A stretch of 64,000 nt of DNA, taken from NCBI RefSeq assembly GCF_026898115.1, contig NZ_CP114036.1:9542001-9606000 (forward strand). Direction: 5' to 3'. Under the pieces are notes generated by a model. That model saw nothing but the letters and a program-made list of their open reading frames with translations. It was not told the origin of the DNA and did no database searches. Each line of letters begins with the position of its first letter. Position 1 is the stretch's first letter. The stretch is from Streptomyces sp. S465. Its GTDB lineage: Bacteria; Actinomycetota; Actinomycetes; Streptomycetales; Streptomycetaceae. The translations under genes were made by a program, and so were the position numbers. This document shows positions 1 through 9,595 of the stretch, piece after piece.

Positions 1-2
1 AA

Positions 3-3000
3 GAGATCACCGGAAAGCGACAGGCGGCCGTCACGCGCGTCGCGAAGGCGACAGCGGAGCCGCTGGCCATCGTGGGCATGGCCTGCCGCTACCCCGGCGG
101 GGTGAGCACCCCCGAAGAGCTGTGGCAGCTGGTCGTCACCGGCGAGGACGTCATCTCCGGGTTCCCCACCGACCGGGGGTGGGACCTGGACCGCCTCTAC
201 GATCCGGACCCCGGGCACTGGGGCACCAGTTACACACGGAACGGCGGCTTTCTCACCGCAGCCGGTGACTTCGACGCCGAGTTCTTCGGGATCTCGCCGC
301 GTGAGGCGCTGGCGATGGACCCCCAGCAGCGGCTGCTGCTGGAGACGTCATGGGAGGCACTGGAGCGAGCCGGAATCGATCCGCGATCGCTCCGCCAGTC
401 GGCGACCGGCACCTACATAGGCGCCACCACCCACTACTACGGCCCACGTGCTCACCAGGCCGCTGACGGCTTCGCCGGTTACCTGCTGACCGGTAACACG
501 CCGAGCGTGATGTCCGGCCGCATCGCCTACGCGCTCGGACTGGAAGGTCCGGCGGTGACGGTGGATACGGCGTGTTCGTCATCGCTGGTGGCGCTGCACC
601 TGGCCGGTCAGGCGCTGCGTTCGGGCGAGTGCGACCTGGCCCTCGCCGGCGGCGTCACGGTCATGGCCTCCCCGGACATGTTCATCGAATTCAGCCGGCA
701 GCGCGGGTTGTCGGTGGATGGCCGGTGCAAGGCGTTTTCGGCGGGTGCGGATGGTACGGGGTGGGGTGAGGGTGTCGGTGTGCTGGTGGTGGAGCGGCTG
801 TCGGACGCCAGGCGGAACGGGCACCGGGTCCTCGCCGTGGTGCGTGGTTCCGCGGTGAATCAGGATGGTGCGTCGAACGGGCTGGCGGCGCCGAATGGTC
901 CGTCGCAGCAGCGGGTGATCCGGGCGGCGCTGGCGAGCGGGGGACTTGACGCGGGCGAGGTCGACGCTGTCGAGGCGCATGGTACGGGGACGAGGCTGGG
1001 GGACCCGATCGAGGCGCAGGCGTTGCTGGCCACGTACGGGCGGGACCGGAGCGGGGATCGGCCGTTGTGGCTCGGGTCGTTGAAGTCGAACATCGGTCAT
1101 ACGCAGGCGGCCGCGGGGGTGGCCGGTGTGATCAAGATGGTGTTGGCGATGCGGCACGGGGTGCTGCCGAAGACGCTGCACGTGGAGAAGCCGACGCCGC
1201 AGGTGGATTGGTCGGCGGGCGGGGTGGAACTGCTGGCCGAGGCACGCCCGTGGGTCGGGGATGGCCGTCCGCGGCGGGCGGGTGTGTCCTCGTTCGGGAT
1301 CAGCGGCACCAACGCACATGTCATCCTGGAAGAAGCCGAAGAGGCCCCGGACGAGCCGGAAGCGCCGGCCGAAGAACCAGGTGACGCCCCCGCTGTCATG
1401 CCCTGGGTCCTGTCGGGGAAGAGCAACGCGGCGCTGCGCGGGCAGGCGCGACGGCTCGCGTCCTTCCTGGAGGCGCACCCCGAGGTGTCGCCCGTTGACG
1501 TCGGAGTGTCACTGGTCACCTCACGGTCGCTCCACGAGCGGCGCGTGGTGGTGACGGGCGGCTCGCGGGAGGAACTCCTCAAAGCGGTACGGGCCGTGGC
1601 CGAGAACACCGCGACGAGCGGTGCGGCGCGAGACGGCGGATCCACGCCCCGCCCCGTGTTCGTGTTCCCGGGGCAGGGGTCGCAGTGGGTGGGAATGGCC
1701 CGGGACCTGCTGTCGTCCTCGACGGCGTTCGCCTCACGGATGAGCGAGTGCGCGGTGGCGCTGTCCTCGTTCGTGGAGTGGCCGCTGCTGGAAGTGCTCG
1801 ACGACGCTGATGCGTTGGAGCGCGTGGACGTGGTCCAGCCGGCACTGTGGGCGGTCATGGTGTCGCTGGCCGAGGTGTGGCGCTCGTACGGTGTCGAACC
1901 GGCGGCCGTGGTGGGCCACTCGCAGGGGGAGATCGCCGCTGCGGTGGTGGCCGGCGGCCTGTCGCTGCGGGACGGCGCCCGGGTGGCGGCGCTGCGCAGC
2001 CGTGCCATCGGCACCGTGCTGGCCGGGCGCGGCGGGATGGTGTCGGTGGCGTCACCGGTCGACGACGTGCGCCGGCGCGTCGAGGCGTTGAACGGGGCGG
2101 CGGCGGTGGCGGCGGTCAACGGGCCGTCGTCCACGGTGGTGTCGGGTACGCCGGAGGCGCTGGACGAACTGCTGGCGAGGTGTGAGCGCGACGGGACGAG
2201 GGCGAGTCGTGTGGCGGTGAACTACGCCTCGCACTCCTCGCAGGTCGATGAGGTGCGCGAACGGATCCTCGCCGATCTGGCGCCGGTGGAACCCCGGGCG
2301 TTCGCGGTGCCCTTCTTCTCCACGGTCACCGGGGAGTGGCTGGGCGGCGAGCGGGGCCCGGATGCCGAGTACTGGGTGCGCAACCTGCGGCAGACGGTGC
2401 GTTTCGAAGCGGCGATCCGGGCGCTGGCCGGAGAGGGCTTCGGGGCGTTCGTGGAGTGCAGCGCCCACCCGGTGCTGACCGCGAGCGTGCAGGAGACGCT
2501 GGAGACTGCGGGAAGCGACGCCGTGGTGCTCGGTTCGCTGCGGCGCGACGACGGCGGTGCGCGACGCATGTTCACGTCGCTGGGCGAGGCGTACGTCCAT
2601 GGTCTGCCGGTGGACTGGACGCGGGCGTACACCGGGTCGGGGGCGCGGCGCGTCGATCTGCCCACGTACGCGTTCCAGCACCGCAGGTTCTGGTGGGAGC
2701 CGGACGCCGTGCCCGCAGCGGAGGGCAGCGCGGCCGACGCGGCGTTCTGGCAGGCCGTGGCGGGCGGCGACGCGGAGGCGCTGGCCGGCGCACTGGACGT
2801 GGACGACGAGTCGCTGGCGCGCGTGCTGCCCGCCTTGCAGTCCTGGCGGCAGCGGCAGCTCGTGACCTCGACGGTGGACGGCTGGCGTTACCGCACCAGG
2901 TGGGTGCCCATGAGCACGGTGCGTCGGCCGGCGCTGTCCGGCACCTGGCTGCTGGTCGCACCGGAGGGCTGCGCCGGGGAGGCCGTCGGGTCGGCCGCGG

Positions 3001-6000
3001 CCGCGGTGCGGGACCACGGCGGCGCCGTGGTCACGGTCGAGCTGCCCGCCGCGGACGTCCGCGACCGGATCGCCGGCCTGCTGCGAGGTGTTCGGGCGGA
3101 GGGCGGCGAGTACAGGGGTGTGCTGTCGCTGCTGTCCCTGGCCGACGGGCCGCCCACCGAGGCCGGGGTCTCCCGGGCGGGCCTGACCGGGACGCTCGCC
3201 CTGTTCCAGGCGCTGGGCGACGCGGGGGTGAACGCACCCCTGTGGTGCCTGACCCGCGGTGCGGTGGCCGTGGCGGACAGGGAACAGGTCGGCGGCCACG
3301 CCCAGCGGATGGTGTGGGGCCTGGGCCGGATCGTGGCCCTGGAGCACCCGGAGCGGTTCGGCGGCTTGGTGGACCTGCCGGAGCGGTGGGACACGCGCGC
3401 GGGTGGCCTGCTGGCGGCGGTCCTGGCCGGTGCCGAGGGCGAGGACCAGGTAGCGATCCGTCCCTCCGGAGTGTTCGCCCGCCGCCTCGCCCGCGCCACG
3501 CGTCCCGACCCGCAAGCGGAGTGGCGCCCGCGCGGCACCGTGCTGGTGACGGGTGGTACCGGTGGTCTGGGCGCGCAGGTGGCCCGCTGGCTGGCCCGGT
3601 CGGGCGCCGAACACGTGGTGCTGGCCGGCCGCCGTGGAGCAGACGCGCCCGGCGCCTCCGCGCTGCGCGAGGAACTGGAGGCCACCGGCGCGCGGGTGAC
3701 CATCACCGCCTGCGACGTGAGCGACCGCGCGGCACTCGCCCGGCTCCTCGGTGACGTCTCCGACGGCTGCCCGCTGTCAGCGGTGGTCCACACCGCGGCG
3801 GTCCTGGACGACGCGGTCGTGGAGCGGCTGACCCCCGAGCAGATCGACCGCGTACTGCGGGTGAAGGCAGACGGAGCCTGGTACCTGCACGAGCTGACCC
3901 ACGGCATGGACCTGGACGCGTTCGTGCTGTTCTCCTCCGTGGCGGGCACCCTGGGCGCCTCCGGACAGGGCAACTACGCGCCCGGCAACGCCTACCTCGA
4001 CGCCCTCGCCGAGCACCGGCACGGCCTCGGCCTTCCCGCGTCCTCGGTGGCCTGGAGCGCGTGGGCCGAAGAAGGCATGGCCGAGGGCGGGATCGGCGCG
4101 GTGGCGCGCCGGCACGGCCTGCCGGAGATGGCCCCCGAACTGGCGGTGTCGGCACTGGCGGGCGCGGTGGCCGAAGGCGAGCCCAACGTCGTGATCGCGA
4201 ACGTCGAATGGAACAGGTTCCATGTGGCGTACACCGCCACGCGCCCCAGCCCTTTCCTGGCCGACCTCCCCGACATACGCCGGCTCGCACAGGCGGCCGA
4301 TCCCGGCACACACGCGGAGGCCAAGCCCGACGGCCTGGCCGGCAGGCTGGCCGGCCTGGCGACCCGGGCCGAACAGGAGGCGGCGATGCTCGCCGTGGTA
4401 CGCGAACGCGTGGCATCGGTACTGGGCTACGTGGGAGCCGACGCGGTTGATCCGTCGCGGGCGTTCAAAGACCTCGGCCTTGACTCGGTGACCGCCATCG
4501 AGCTGCGCAACCACCTGAACACGGCCACCGGTCTGCGCCTGTCACCCACCTCCGCCTTCGACTTCCCGAACGCCCGCGCGCTCGCGGTCCACCTGTGCGC
4601 GGAACTGCTCGCCGACCCGGAGGCGGCGTCTGCCCCGCCCGTGGCCGCCGAGCCGGCGACGGACCAGGACCCCGTGGCCATCGTCGGGATGAGCTGCCGA
4701 TTCCCCGGTGGCATCCGGTCACCCGAGGACCTGTGGCAAATGCTCGACACGGGCGGGGAGGGCATCACCCCGTTCCCCGACGACCGCGGCTGGGACGTGG
4801 AGGCCCTGTACGACCCGGACTCCGGCTCCGGCCGCGCCGGGACGTCCTGTGCCGGCGAGGGCGGCTTCCTCCACGACGCGGGCGACTTCGATGCCGACTT
4901 CTTCGGGATTTCGCCGCGTGAGGCGCTGGCGATGGACCCGCAGCAGCGGCTGCTGCTGGAGACGTCCTGGGAGGCGCTGGAGCGGGCGGGCATCGACCCC
5001 TCGGCGCTCAGGGGCTCCGGCACCGCCGTCTTCGCCGGGACGAACGGCCAGGACTACCTCGCCATGGGCCCCGACATGCCCGAGGAGGTGACGGGCTACG
5101 CCATCACGGGCAACACGGCCAGTGTGCTCTCCGGCCGGGTGGCCTACGCGCTGGGCTTCGAGGGCCCCGCGGTGACGGTGGACACGGCATGTTCGTCCTC
5201 GCTGGTGGCCCTGCACCTGGCCGTGCAGTCGCTGCGCACCGGCGAGTGCGCGCTCGCCCTCGTCAGCGGGGTGACCGTCATGGCCACGCCCGGCCTGTTC
5301 ACCGAGTTCACCCGGCAGGGTGGGCTCGCTCCTGACGGGCGCTGCAAGGCGTTCGCGGCGGCGGCCGACGGTGCCGGCTTCTCCGAGGGCGTGGGCGTAC
5401 TGGTGGTGGAGCGGCTGTCGGAGGCCCGACGCCAGGGTCACCAGGTGCTGGCGGTGGTACGGGGTTCGGCTGTGAACCAGGACGGTGCCTCCAACGGTCT
5501 GACGGCGCCGAGCGGCCCGTCGCAGCAGCGGGTGATCCGGGCGGCGTTGGCGAACGCGGGGCTGACCGCGGGGGAGGTCGACGTTGTGGAGGCGCACGGT
5601 ACGGGGACGACGCTGGGCGACCCGATCGAGGCGCAGGCGCTGCTGGCCACGTACGGCCGCGACCGGGACGAGGACCAGCCGCTGTGGTTCGGCTCGGTCA
5701 AGTCGAACATCGGCCACACCCAGGCGGCGGCCGGGACAGCCGGTGTCATCAAGACGGTGCTGGCCATGCGGCACGGGATGTTGCCCCGGACCTTGCACGT
5801 CGATGAGCCCTCGCCGCATGTGGACTGGTCCGCGGGCACGGTGAGGTTGCTGACCGACCCCGTCGCGTGGCCTGAGACGGGCCGACCGCGTCGGGCGGGC
5901 GTGTCCTCCTTCGGCGTGAGTGGAACCAACGCCCACGTCATCCTGGAACAGGCACCGGGACGAGCACGGGAACAGACGGCCGGGGCGGACGGCGAGGCCG

Positions 6001-9000
6001 CGCCGAAGACCCTGGCGATTTCCGCCGGCGGTACCACCCCCTGGGTGTTGTCGGCGAAGTCCGGCGCGGCGCTCCGGGAACAGGCAGCGCGTTTGCTGTC
6101 GCTTGCCGACGAGGGCGCCGGCCCGGACGCGGTGGGCATGGGCGATGTCGGTTTCTCGCTGGCGACCACCCGGGCGGTGTTCGACCGACGCGCGGTGGTC
6201 CTGGGCACGGATCGCGCCGACATGGCGCGCGGCCTGACCGCGTTGGCGGAGGGACGGGAGGCCCCGGGCGTGGCGCACGGTGCCGTTGCCGGCTCCGACG
6301 ACAGGGCGGTGTTCGTCTTCCCCGGCCAGGGGTGGCAGTGGGTGGGGATGGCGGTCGAGCTACTGGATTCGTCGCCGGTGTTCGCGGAGTGGATGAGGGC
6401 CTGCGCGGCGGCGCTGGCGCCGTCGGTTGAGTGGTCGTTGGTGGATGTGGTGCGAGGTGTCGAGGGGCCGGAGTGGATCGACCGGGTCGACATGGTGCAG
6501 CCGGTGATGTGGGCGGTGATGGTGTCGCTGGCGGAGACGTGGCGTTCGGTGGGTGTGGTGCCGTCGGCGGTGGTGGGGCATTCACAGGGGGAGATCGCGG
6601 CCGCGGTGGTGGCGGGTGGCTTGTCCTTGGAGGACGGCGCGCGGGTGGTGGCGGTACGCAGCCGCGCACTGCGGGCACTGTCAGGCCGTGGGGCGATGGC
6701 GTCGGTGAGTCTGCCTGTAGCAGCGGTGGAGGATCGGCTGGCGGGGGCGTGGGGTGAGCGGTTGTCGGTGGCGGCGGTGAACGCGCCGACGGCGGTGGTC
6801 GTGTCGGGTGACGCGGAAGCGGTCGAGGAGTTGCTGGCGGTGTGTGACGCGGAGGGGGTCCGGGCGCGCCGGGTGTCGGTGGATTACGCCTCGCATGGTG
6901 CACATGTCGAGGCGATCGAGGCCGAGCTCGAGCGGAGTCTTGCCGGGATCGCTCCACGGCCGTCGTCGGTCCCGTTCTATTCGACGGTGGTGGGCGGTGT
7001 GTTGGACACCGCGGAATTGGACGGGCGGTATTGGTATCGGAACGTGCGCGAAAGGGTGCGGTTCGACGACACGGTGCGGGTGTTGCTGGGCGAGGGCTTC
7101 CGGGTGTTCGTGGAACCCAGTGGGCATCCGGTGCTGGTGATGAGCGTGGCGGAGACGGCCGACGACTGTGGCGTCGGGGTCGCGGCGGTGGGGTCGTTGC
7201 GCCGTGGCGAGGGGGGCCCGGACCGGTTGTTGGCGTCCGTGGCCGAGGCGTTCGTGGGTGGCGCTGGGGTGGATTGGTCGGCGGTGTTCGCGGGGTCGGG
7301 CGCGCGGCGCGTGGACGTGCCGACGTACGCGTTCCAGCGCCGGCGGTACTGGCTCGACTCGCGCGTTGCTGCGGTATCTGGTGACGCGGCCTCGGTGGGG
7401 TTGGAGCCGACGGAGCATCCGTTGCTGGGGGCGGCGGTGCCGCTGCCCGAGTCGGACGGGTTCCTGCTGACGGGGCGTTTGTCGCTGCGCGACCAGCCAT
7501 GGCTTGCCGATCACGTGATGCTGGGGCGGGCGGTCGTGCCGGGGTCGGCATGGGTGGAGATGGCCCTGCGGGCGGGGGAGGAAGTGGGGTGTCGCCGGCT
7601 GGAGGAGTTGACGCTCGAGGCGCCGCTGGTGCTGCCCGACGAGGGCGCGGTCCAGGTGCAGCTCGCCGTCGGCGGGCCGCGGGAGGAAGACAACGAAGGC
7701 CGGCGTGAGCTGAGCGTGTACGCCCGCGGCGGCGGAGGTTCGTGGACGCGTCATGCGCGGGGTGTGCTGAGCGTTGCCGGTGCGGCGGGCGGCTCGGGGG
7801 AAGTGAGCGCGTGGCCGCCGGCGGGGGCGGAGACGGTGGAGTTCGCCGGGACGTATGAGCGGTTGGCGGGCCTGGGGCTTGCCCATGGGACGGCGTTTCG
7901 CGGGCTGCGGGCGGTGTGGCGCCGAGGAGGGGAAGTGTTCGCCGAGGCGGAGTTGCCGGACGGGGCGAGCACGGGTCGCCTGGCGATGCATCCAGCGTTG
8001 CTGGATACGGCGTTGTACGCCTGGCTGGCGTGCGCGGACGGCGCTGGGGGCGGGGTGCGGTTGCCGTTCGCGTGGAGTGGCGTGTCGCTGCATGCGGCTG
8101 CGGCTGCGGCTGCGGCGTCGGTGGTGCGGGTGCGGTTGGCGCCGGGGGGTGATGGCGGGCTGTCGGTGACGGTGGTCGATGAGGCGGGGACGCCGGTGGT
8201 GTCGGTGGACGCTCTGGTCACACGGCCGGTGCGGGAGGCGGAGTTCGCGGTCGCGGCGGGGGCGGGGGAGTTGGACCGAGTGGAGTGGGTGCCGGCCGCG
8301 CCGCGTCTGGCGCCGGAGGGCGGGGTGCGGAGGTGGGCTCTGGTCGGGGAGGACGTCTTCGGGTTGGCTGGGGCGGTGGGGGCGGAGGCCCTTGAGGATC
8401 TCGCCGCGCTGAGCGAGCGCGTACCGGATGTGCCGGATGTGGCGGTGGTGTGCGTTGGTACCGCTGTCGGCGAGGGGGTGGTGTCCGCTGCGAGCCGTGC
8501 CGGGGACGGGATGCCGGGTGTGGTGCGGGAGTGGTTGGCGCAGGAGGGGTTCGCCGCGTCACGGTTGGTGGTGGTGACGCGGGGTGCGGTGGCCGTGGGG
8601 ACTGGTGAGGATGTCCGCGATCCGGCAGCGGCCCGGGTGTGGGGGGTGGTGCGCTCCGCGCAGGCCGGGAATCCGGGGCGGTTGGTGTTGATGGACGTGG
8701 ACGACTCCGCGACGTCGCCTGATGCCCTGCGCCAGGCCGTCCTGGCGGCAGCGGACCAGGTGGCCGTACGTGGCGGCGAGGTGTTCACACCGCGCTCGGC
8801 CCGGCCGAAGGGACACCTCCACCGGCCGGCCCCCGTACCGGGCGCCCCCGTCCCCACCCCCACCGAAGCCTCCCGTCCGGAAGGAGCGCCGCTGGTACGG
8901 CGTGTGTCGGGCCTCAGCCACGGGGAGCGACAGCGGGTACTGCTCCGGTCGGTCCGGGAACACGCCGCGGCCATCCTCGGCCTCGAGGCAGTGGGATCCG

Positions 9001-9518
9001 TGGCGCCTGATCGAGGCTTCCTCGACCTCGGCTTCGTCTCGCACACCGCGGTGGAACTGCGCAACCGGCTGAACGCGGCGACCGGGTTGCGGCTGCCCAC
9101 GACCCTGATCTTCGACTACCCGAGCCCCGCAGCGCTTGCCGAACACCTCGGGAAGGAACTGGCACCTGCTGGGACAACCGGGGACGTGGACACTCTCCTG
9201 ACCGCAGAGCTCGACAGGCTGGAGGCCACGCTCCTCGGCACGCGCGCCGAGCCGGACGACGCGACGCGCACCATGGTCGCGAGCCGCCTGGAGAGACTCC
9301 TGTCCCAGTGGAGCGGCAACCGGGACGGCGCGGCTACGGACGTTCCCGTTCTCGACGGCCCGACACCGGACGGCCCGACACCGGGCGGTCGGACACCGGA
9401 GGGCCCGGCACAGGCCGGCTCGGCGCGGAAGGCCCCGGTCAGCATCGCTGATCATTTGGAGTCCGCGGAGGCCGACGACCTCTTCAGCTTCATCGACCAG
9501 GAATTCGGACCGTCCTGA
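3..9518 (+). CDS. Modular type I polyketide synthase, two modules (5' end outside window)
   Basis: The frame is open from the first bases, so the true start lies upstream. Module 1 (about 60-4620) is KS (TACSSS Cys near 570; HGTGT and NIGH histidines), AT (GHSQG and YASH, which predict methylmalonyl-CoA), KR (LDD motif, so B-type; NYAPGNA Tyr) and ACP (GLDSV). Module 2 (about 4670-9170) is KS, AT (YASH, methylmalonyl-CoA), DH, a KR structural subdomain and ACP. The ER and the catalytic KR are missing. The DH keeps HxxxGxxxxP, but YGP has become HGT and the DxxxH helix reads DTALY. The ACP reads GFVSH instead of GLDSL, with the Ser kept. Module 2 should therefore leave a beta-keto group. The C-terminus carries a docking helix (DDLFSFIDQEF) suited to the next PKS. 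Domain calls are firm; substrate and stereochemistry calls come from motif rules. Confidence 0.95.
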   Translation, partial: EITGKRQAAVTRVAKATAEPLAIVGMACRYPGGVSTPEELWQLVVTGEDVISGFPTDRGWDLDRLYDPDPGHWGTSYTRNGGFLTAAGDFDAEFFGISPREALAMDPQQRLLLETSWEALERAGIDPRSLRQSATGTYIGATTHYYGPRAHQAADGFAGYLLTGNTPSVMSGRIAYALGLEGPAVTVDTACSSSLVALHLAGQALRSGECDLALAGGVTVMASPDMFIEFSRQRGLSVDGRCKAFSAGADGTGWGEGVGVLVVERLSDARRNGHRVLAVVRGSAVNQDGASNGLAAPNGPSQQRVIRAALASGGLDAGEVDAVEAHGTGTRLGDPIEAQALLATYGRDRSGDRPLWLGSLKSNIGHTQAAAGVAGVIKMVLAMRHGVLPKTLHVEKPTPQVDWSAGGVELLAEARPWVGDGRPRRAGVSSFGISGTNAHVILEEAEEAPDEPEAPAEEPGDAPAVMPWVLSGKSNAALRGQARRLASFLEAHPEVSPVDVGVSLVTSRSLHERRVVVTGGSREELLKAVRAVAENTATSGAARDGGSTPRPVFVFPGQGSQWVGMARDLLSSSTAFASRMSECAVALSSFVEWPLLEVLDDADALERVDVVQPALWAVMVSLAEVWRSYGVEPAAVVGHSQGEIAAAVVAGGLSLRDGARVAALRSRAIGTVLAGRGGMVSVASPVDDVRRRVEALNGAAAVAAVNGPSSTVVSGTPEALDELLARCERDGTRASRVAVNYASHSSQVDEVRERILADLAPVEPRAFAVPFFSTVTGEWLGGERGPDAEYWVRNLRQTVRFEAAIRALAGEGFGAFVECSAHPVLTASVQETLETAGSDAVVLGSLRRDDGGARRMFTSLGEAYVHGLPVDWTRAYTGSGARRVDLPTYAFQHRRFWWEPDAVPAAEGSAADAAFWQAVAGGDAEALAGALDVDDESLARVLPALQSWRQRQLVTSTVDGWRYRTRWVPMSTVRRPALSGTWLLVAPEGCAGEAVGSAAAAVRDHGGAVVTVELPAADVRDRIAGLLRGVRAEGGEYRGVLSLLSLADGPPTEAGVSRAGLTGTLALFQALGDAGVNAPLWCLTRGAVAVADREQVGGHAQRMVWGLGRIVALEHPERFGGLVDLPERWDTRAGGLLAAVLAGAEGEDQVAIRPSGVFARRLARATRPDPQAEWRPRGTVLVTGGTGGLGAQVARWLARSGAEHVVLAGRRGADAPGASALREELEATGARVTITACDVSDRAALARLLGDVSDGCPLSAVVHTAAVLDDAVVERLTPEQIDRVLRVKADGAWYLHELTHGMDLDAFVLFSSVAGTLGASGQGNYAPGNAYLDALAEHRHGLGLPASSVAWSAWAEEGMAEGGIGAVARRHGLPEMAPELAVSALAGAVAEGEPNVVIANVEWNRFHVAYTATRPSPFLADLPDIRRLAQAADPGTHAEAKPDGLAGRLAGLATRAEQEAAMLAVVRERVASVLGYVGADAVDPSRAFKDLGLDSVTAIELRNHLNTATGLRLSPTSAFDFPNARALAVHLCAELLADPEAASAPPVAAEPATDQDPVAIVGMSCRFPGGIRSPEDLWQMLDTGGEGITPFPDDRGWDVEALYDPDSGSGRAGTSCAGEGGFLHDAGDFDADFFGISPREALAMDPQQRLLLETSWEALERAGIDPSALRGSGTAVFAGTNGQDYLAMGPDMPEEVTGYAITGNTASVLSGRVAYALGFEGPAVTVDTACSSSLVALHLAVQSLRTGECALALVSGVTVMATPGLFTEFTRQGGLAPDGRCKAFAAAADGAGFSEGVGVLVVERLSEARRQGHQVLAVVRGSAVNQDGASNGLTAPSGPSQQRVIRAALANAGLTAGEVDVVEAHGTGTTLGDPIEAQALLATYGRDRDEDQPLWFGSVKSNIGHTQAAAGTAGVIKTVLAMRHGMLPRTLHVDEPSPHVDWSAGTVRLLTDPVAWPETGRPRRAGVSSFGVSGTNAHVILEQAPGRAREQTAGADGEAAPKTLAISAGGTTPWVLSAKSGAALREQAARLLSLADEGAGPDAVGMGDVGFSLATTRAVFDRRAVVLGTDRADMARGLTALAEGREAPGVAHGAVAGSDDRAVFVFPGQGWQWVGMAVELLDSSPVFAEWMRACAAALAPSVEWSLVDVVRGVEGPEWIDRVDMVQPVMWAVMVSLAETWRSVGVVPSAVVGHSQGEIAAAVVAGGLSLEDGARVVAVRSRALRALSGRGAMASVSLPVAAVEDRLAGAWGERLSVAAVNAPTAVVVSGDAEAVEELLAVCDAEGVRARRVSVDYASHGAHVEAIEAELERSLAGIAPRPSSVPFYSTVVGGVLDTAELDGRYWYRNVRERVRFDDTVRVLLGEGFRVFVEPSGHPVLVMSVAETADDCGVGVAAVGSLRRGEGGPDRLLASVAEAFVGGAGVDWSAVFAGSGARRVDVPTYAFQRRRYWLDSRVAAVSGDAASVGLEPTEHPLLGAAVPLPESDGFLLTGRLSLRDQPWLADHVMLGRAVVPGSAWVEMALRAGEEVGCRRLEELTLEAPLVLPDEGAVQVQLAVGGPREEDNEGRRELSVYARGGGGSWTRHARGVLSVAGAAGGSGEVSAWPPAGAETVEFAGTYERLAGLGLAHGTAFRGLRAVWRRGGEVFAEAELPDGASTGRLAMHPALLDTALYAWLACADGAGGGVRLPFAWSGVSLHAAAAAAAASVVRVRLAPGGDGGLSVTVVDEAGTPVVSVDALVTRPVREAEFAVAAGAGELDRVEWVPAAPRLAPEGGVRRWALVGEDVFGLAGAVGAEALEDLAALSERVPDVPDVAVVCVGTAVGEGVVSAASRAGDGMPGVVREWLAQEGFAASRLVVVTRGAVAVGTGEDVRDPAAARVWGVVRSAQAGNPGRLVLMDVDDSATSPDALRQAVLAAADQVAVRGGEVFTPRSARPKGHLHRPAPVPGAPVPTPTEASRPEGAPLVRRVSGLSHGERQRVLLRSVREHAAAILGLEAVGSVAPDRGFLDLGFVSHTAVELRNRLNAATGLRLPTTLIFDYPSPAALAEHLGKELAPAGTTGDVDTLLTAELDRLEATLLGTRAEPDDATRTMVASRLERLLSQWSGNRDGAATDVPVLDGPTPDGPTPGGRTPEGPAQAGSARKAPVSIADHLESAEADDLFSFIDQEFGPS
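9354..9413 (+). repeat. Four 15-bp tandem units in the PKS C-terminal linker
   Basis: Two perfect copies of GACGGCCCGACACCG (9354-9383) are followed by two diverged copies (9384-9413). They encode a Gly/Pro/Thr-rich linker between the four-helix part of the C-terminal docking region and the terminal docking helix. The units are in frame, so copy number could vary without breaking the gene. Confidence 0.8.
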
Positions 9519-9595
9519 ACGCACGCTCCCGCACGCCGTACACCAAGCACACGCCGACCACCCAAGCTCCCGAAGCTCCATCCCGTGAGGTATTG

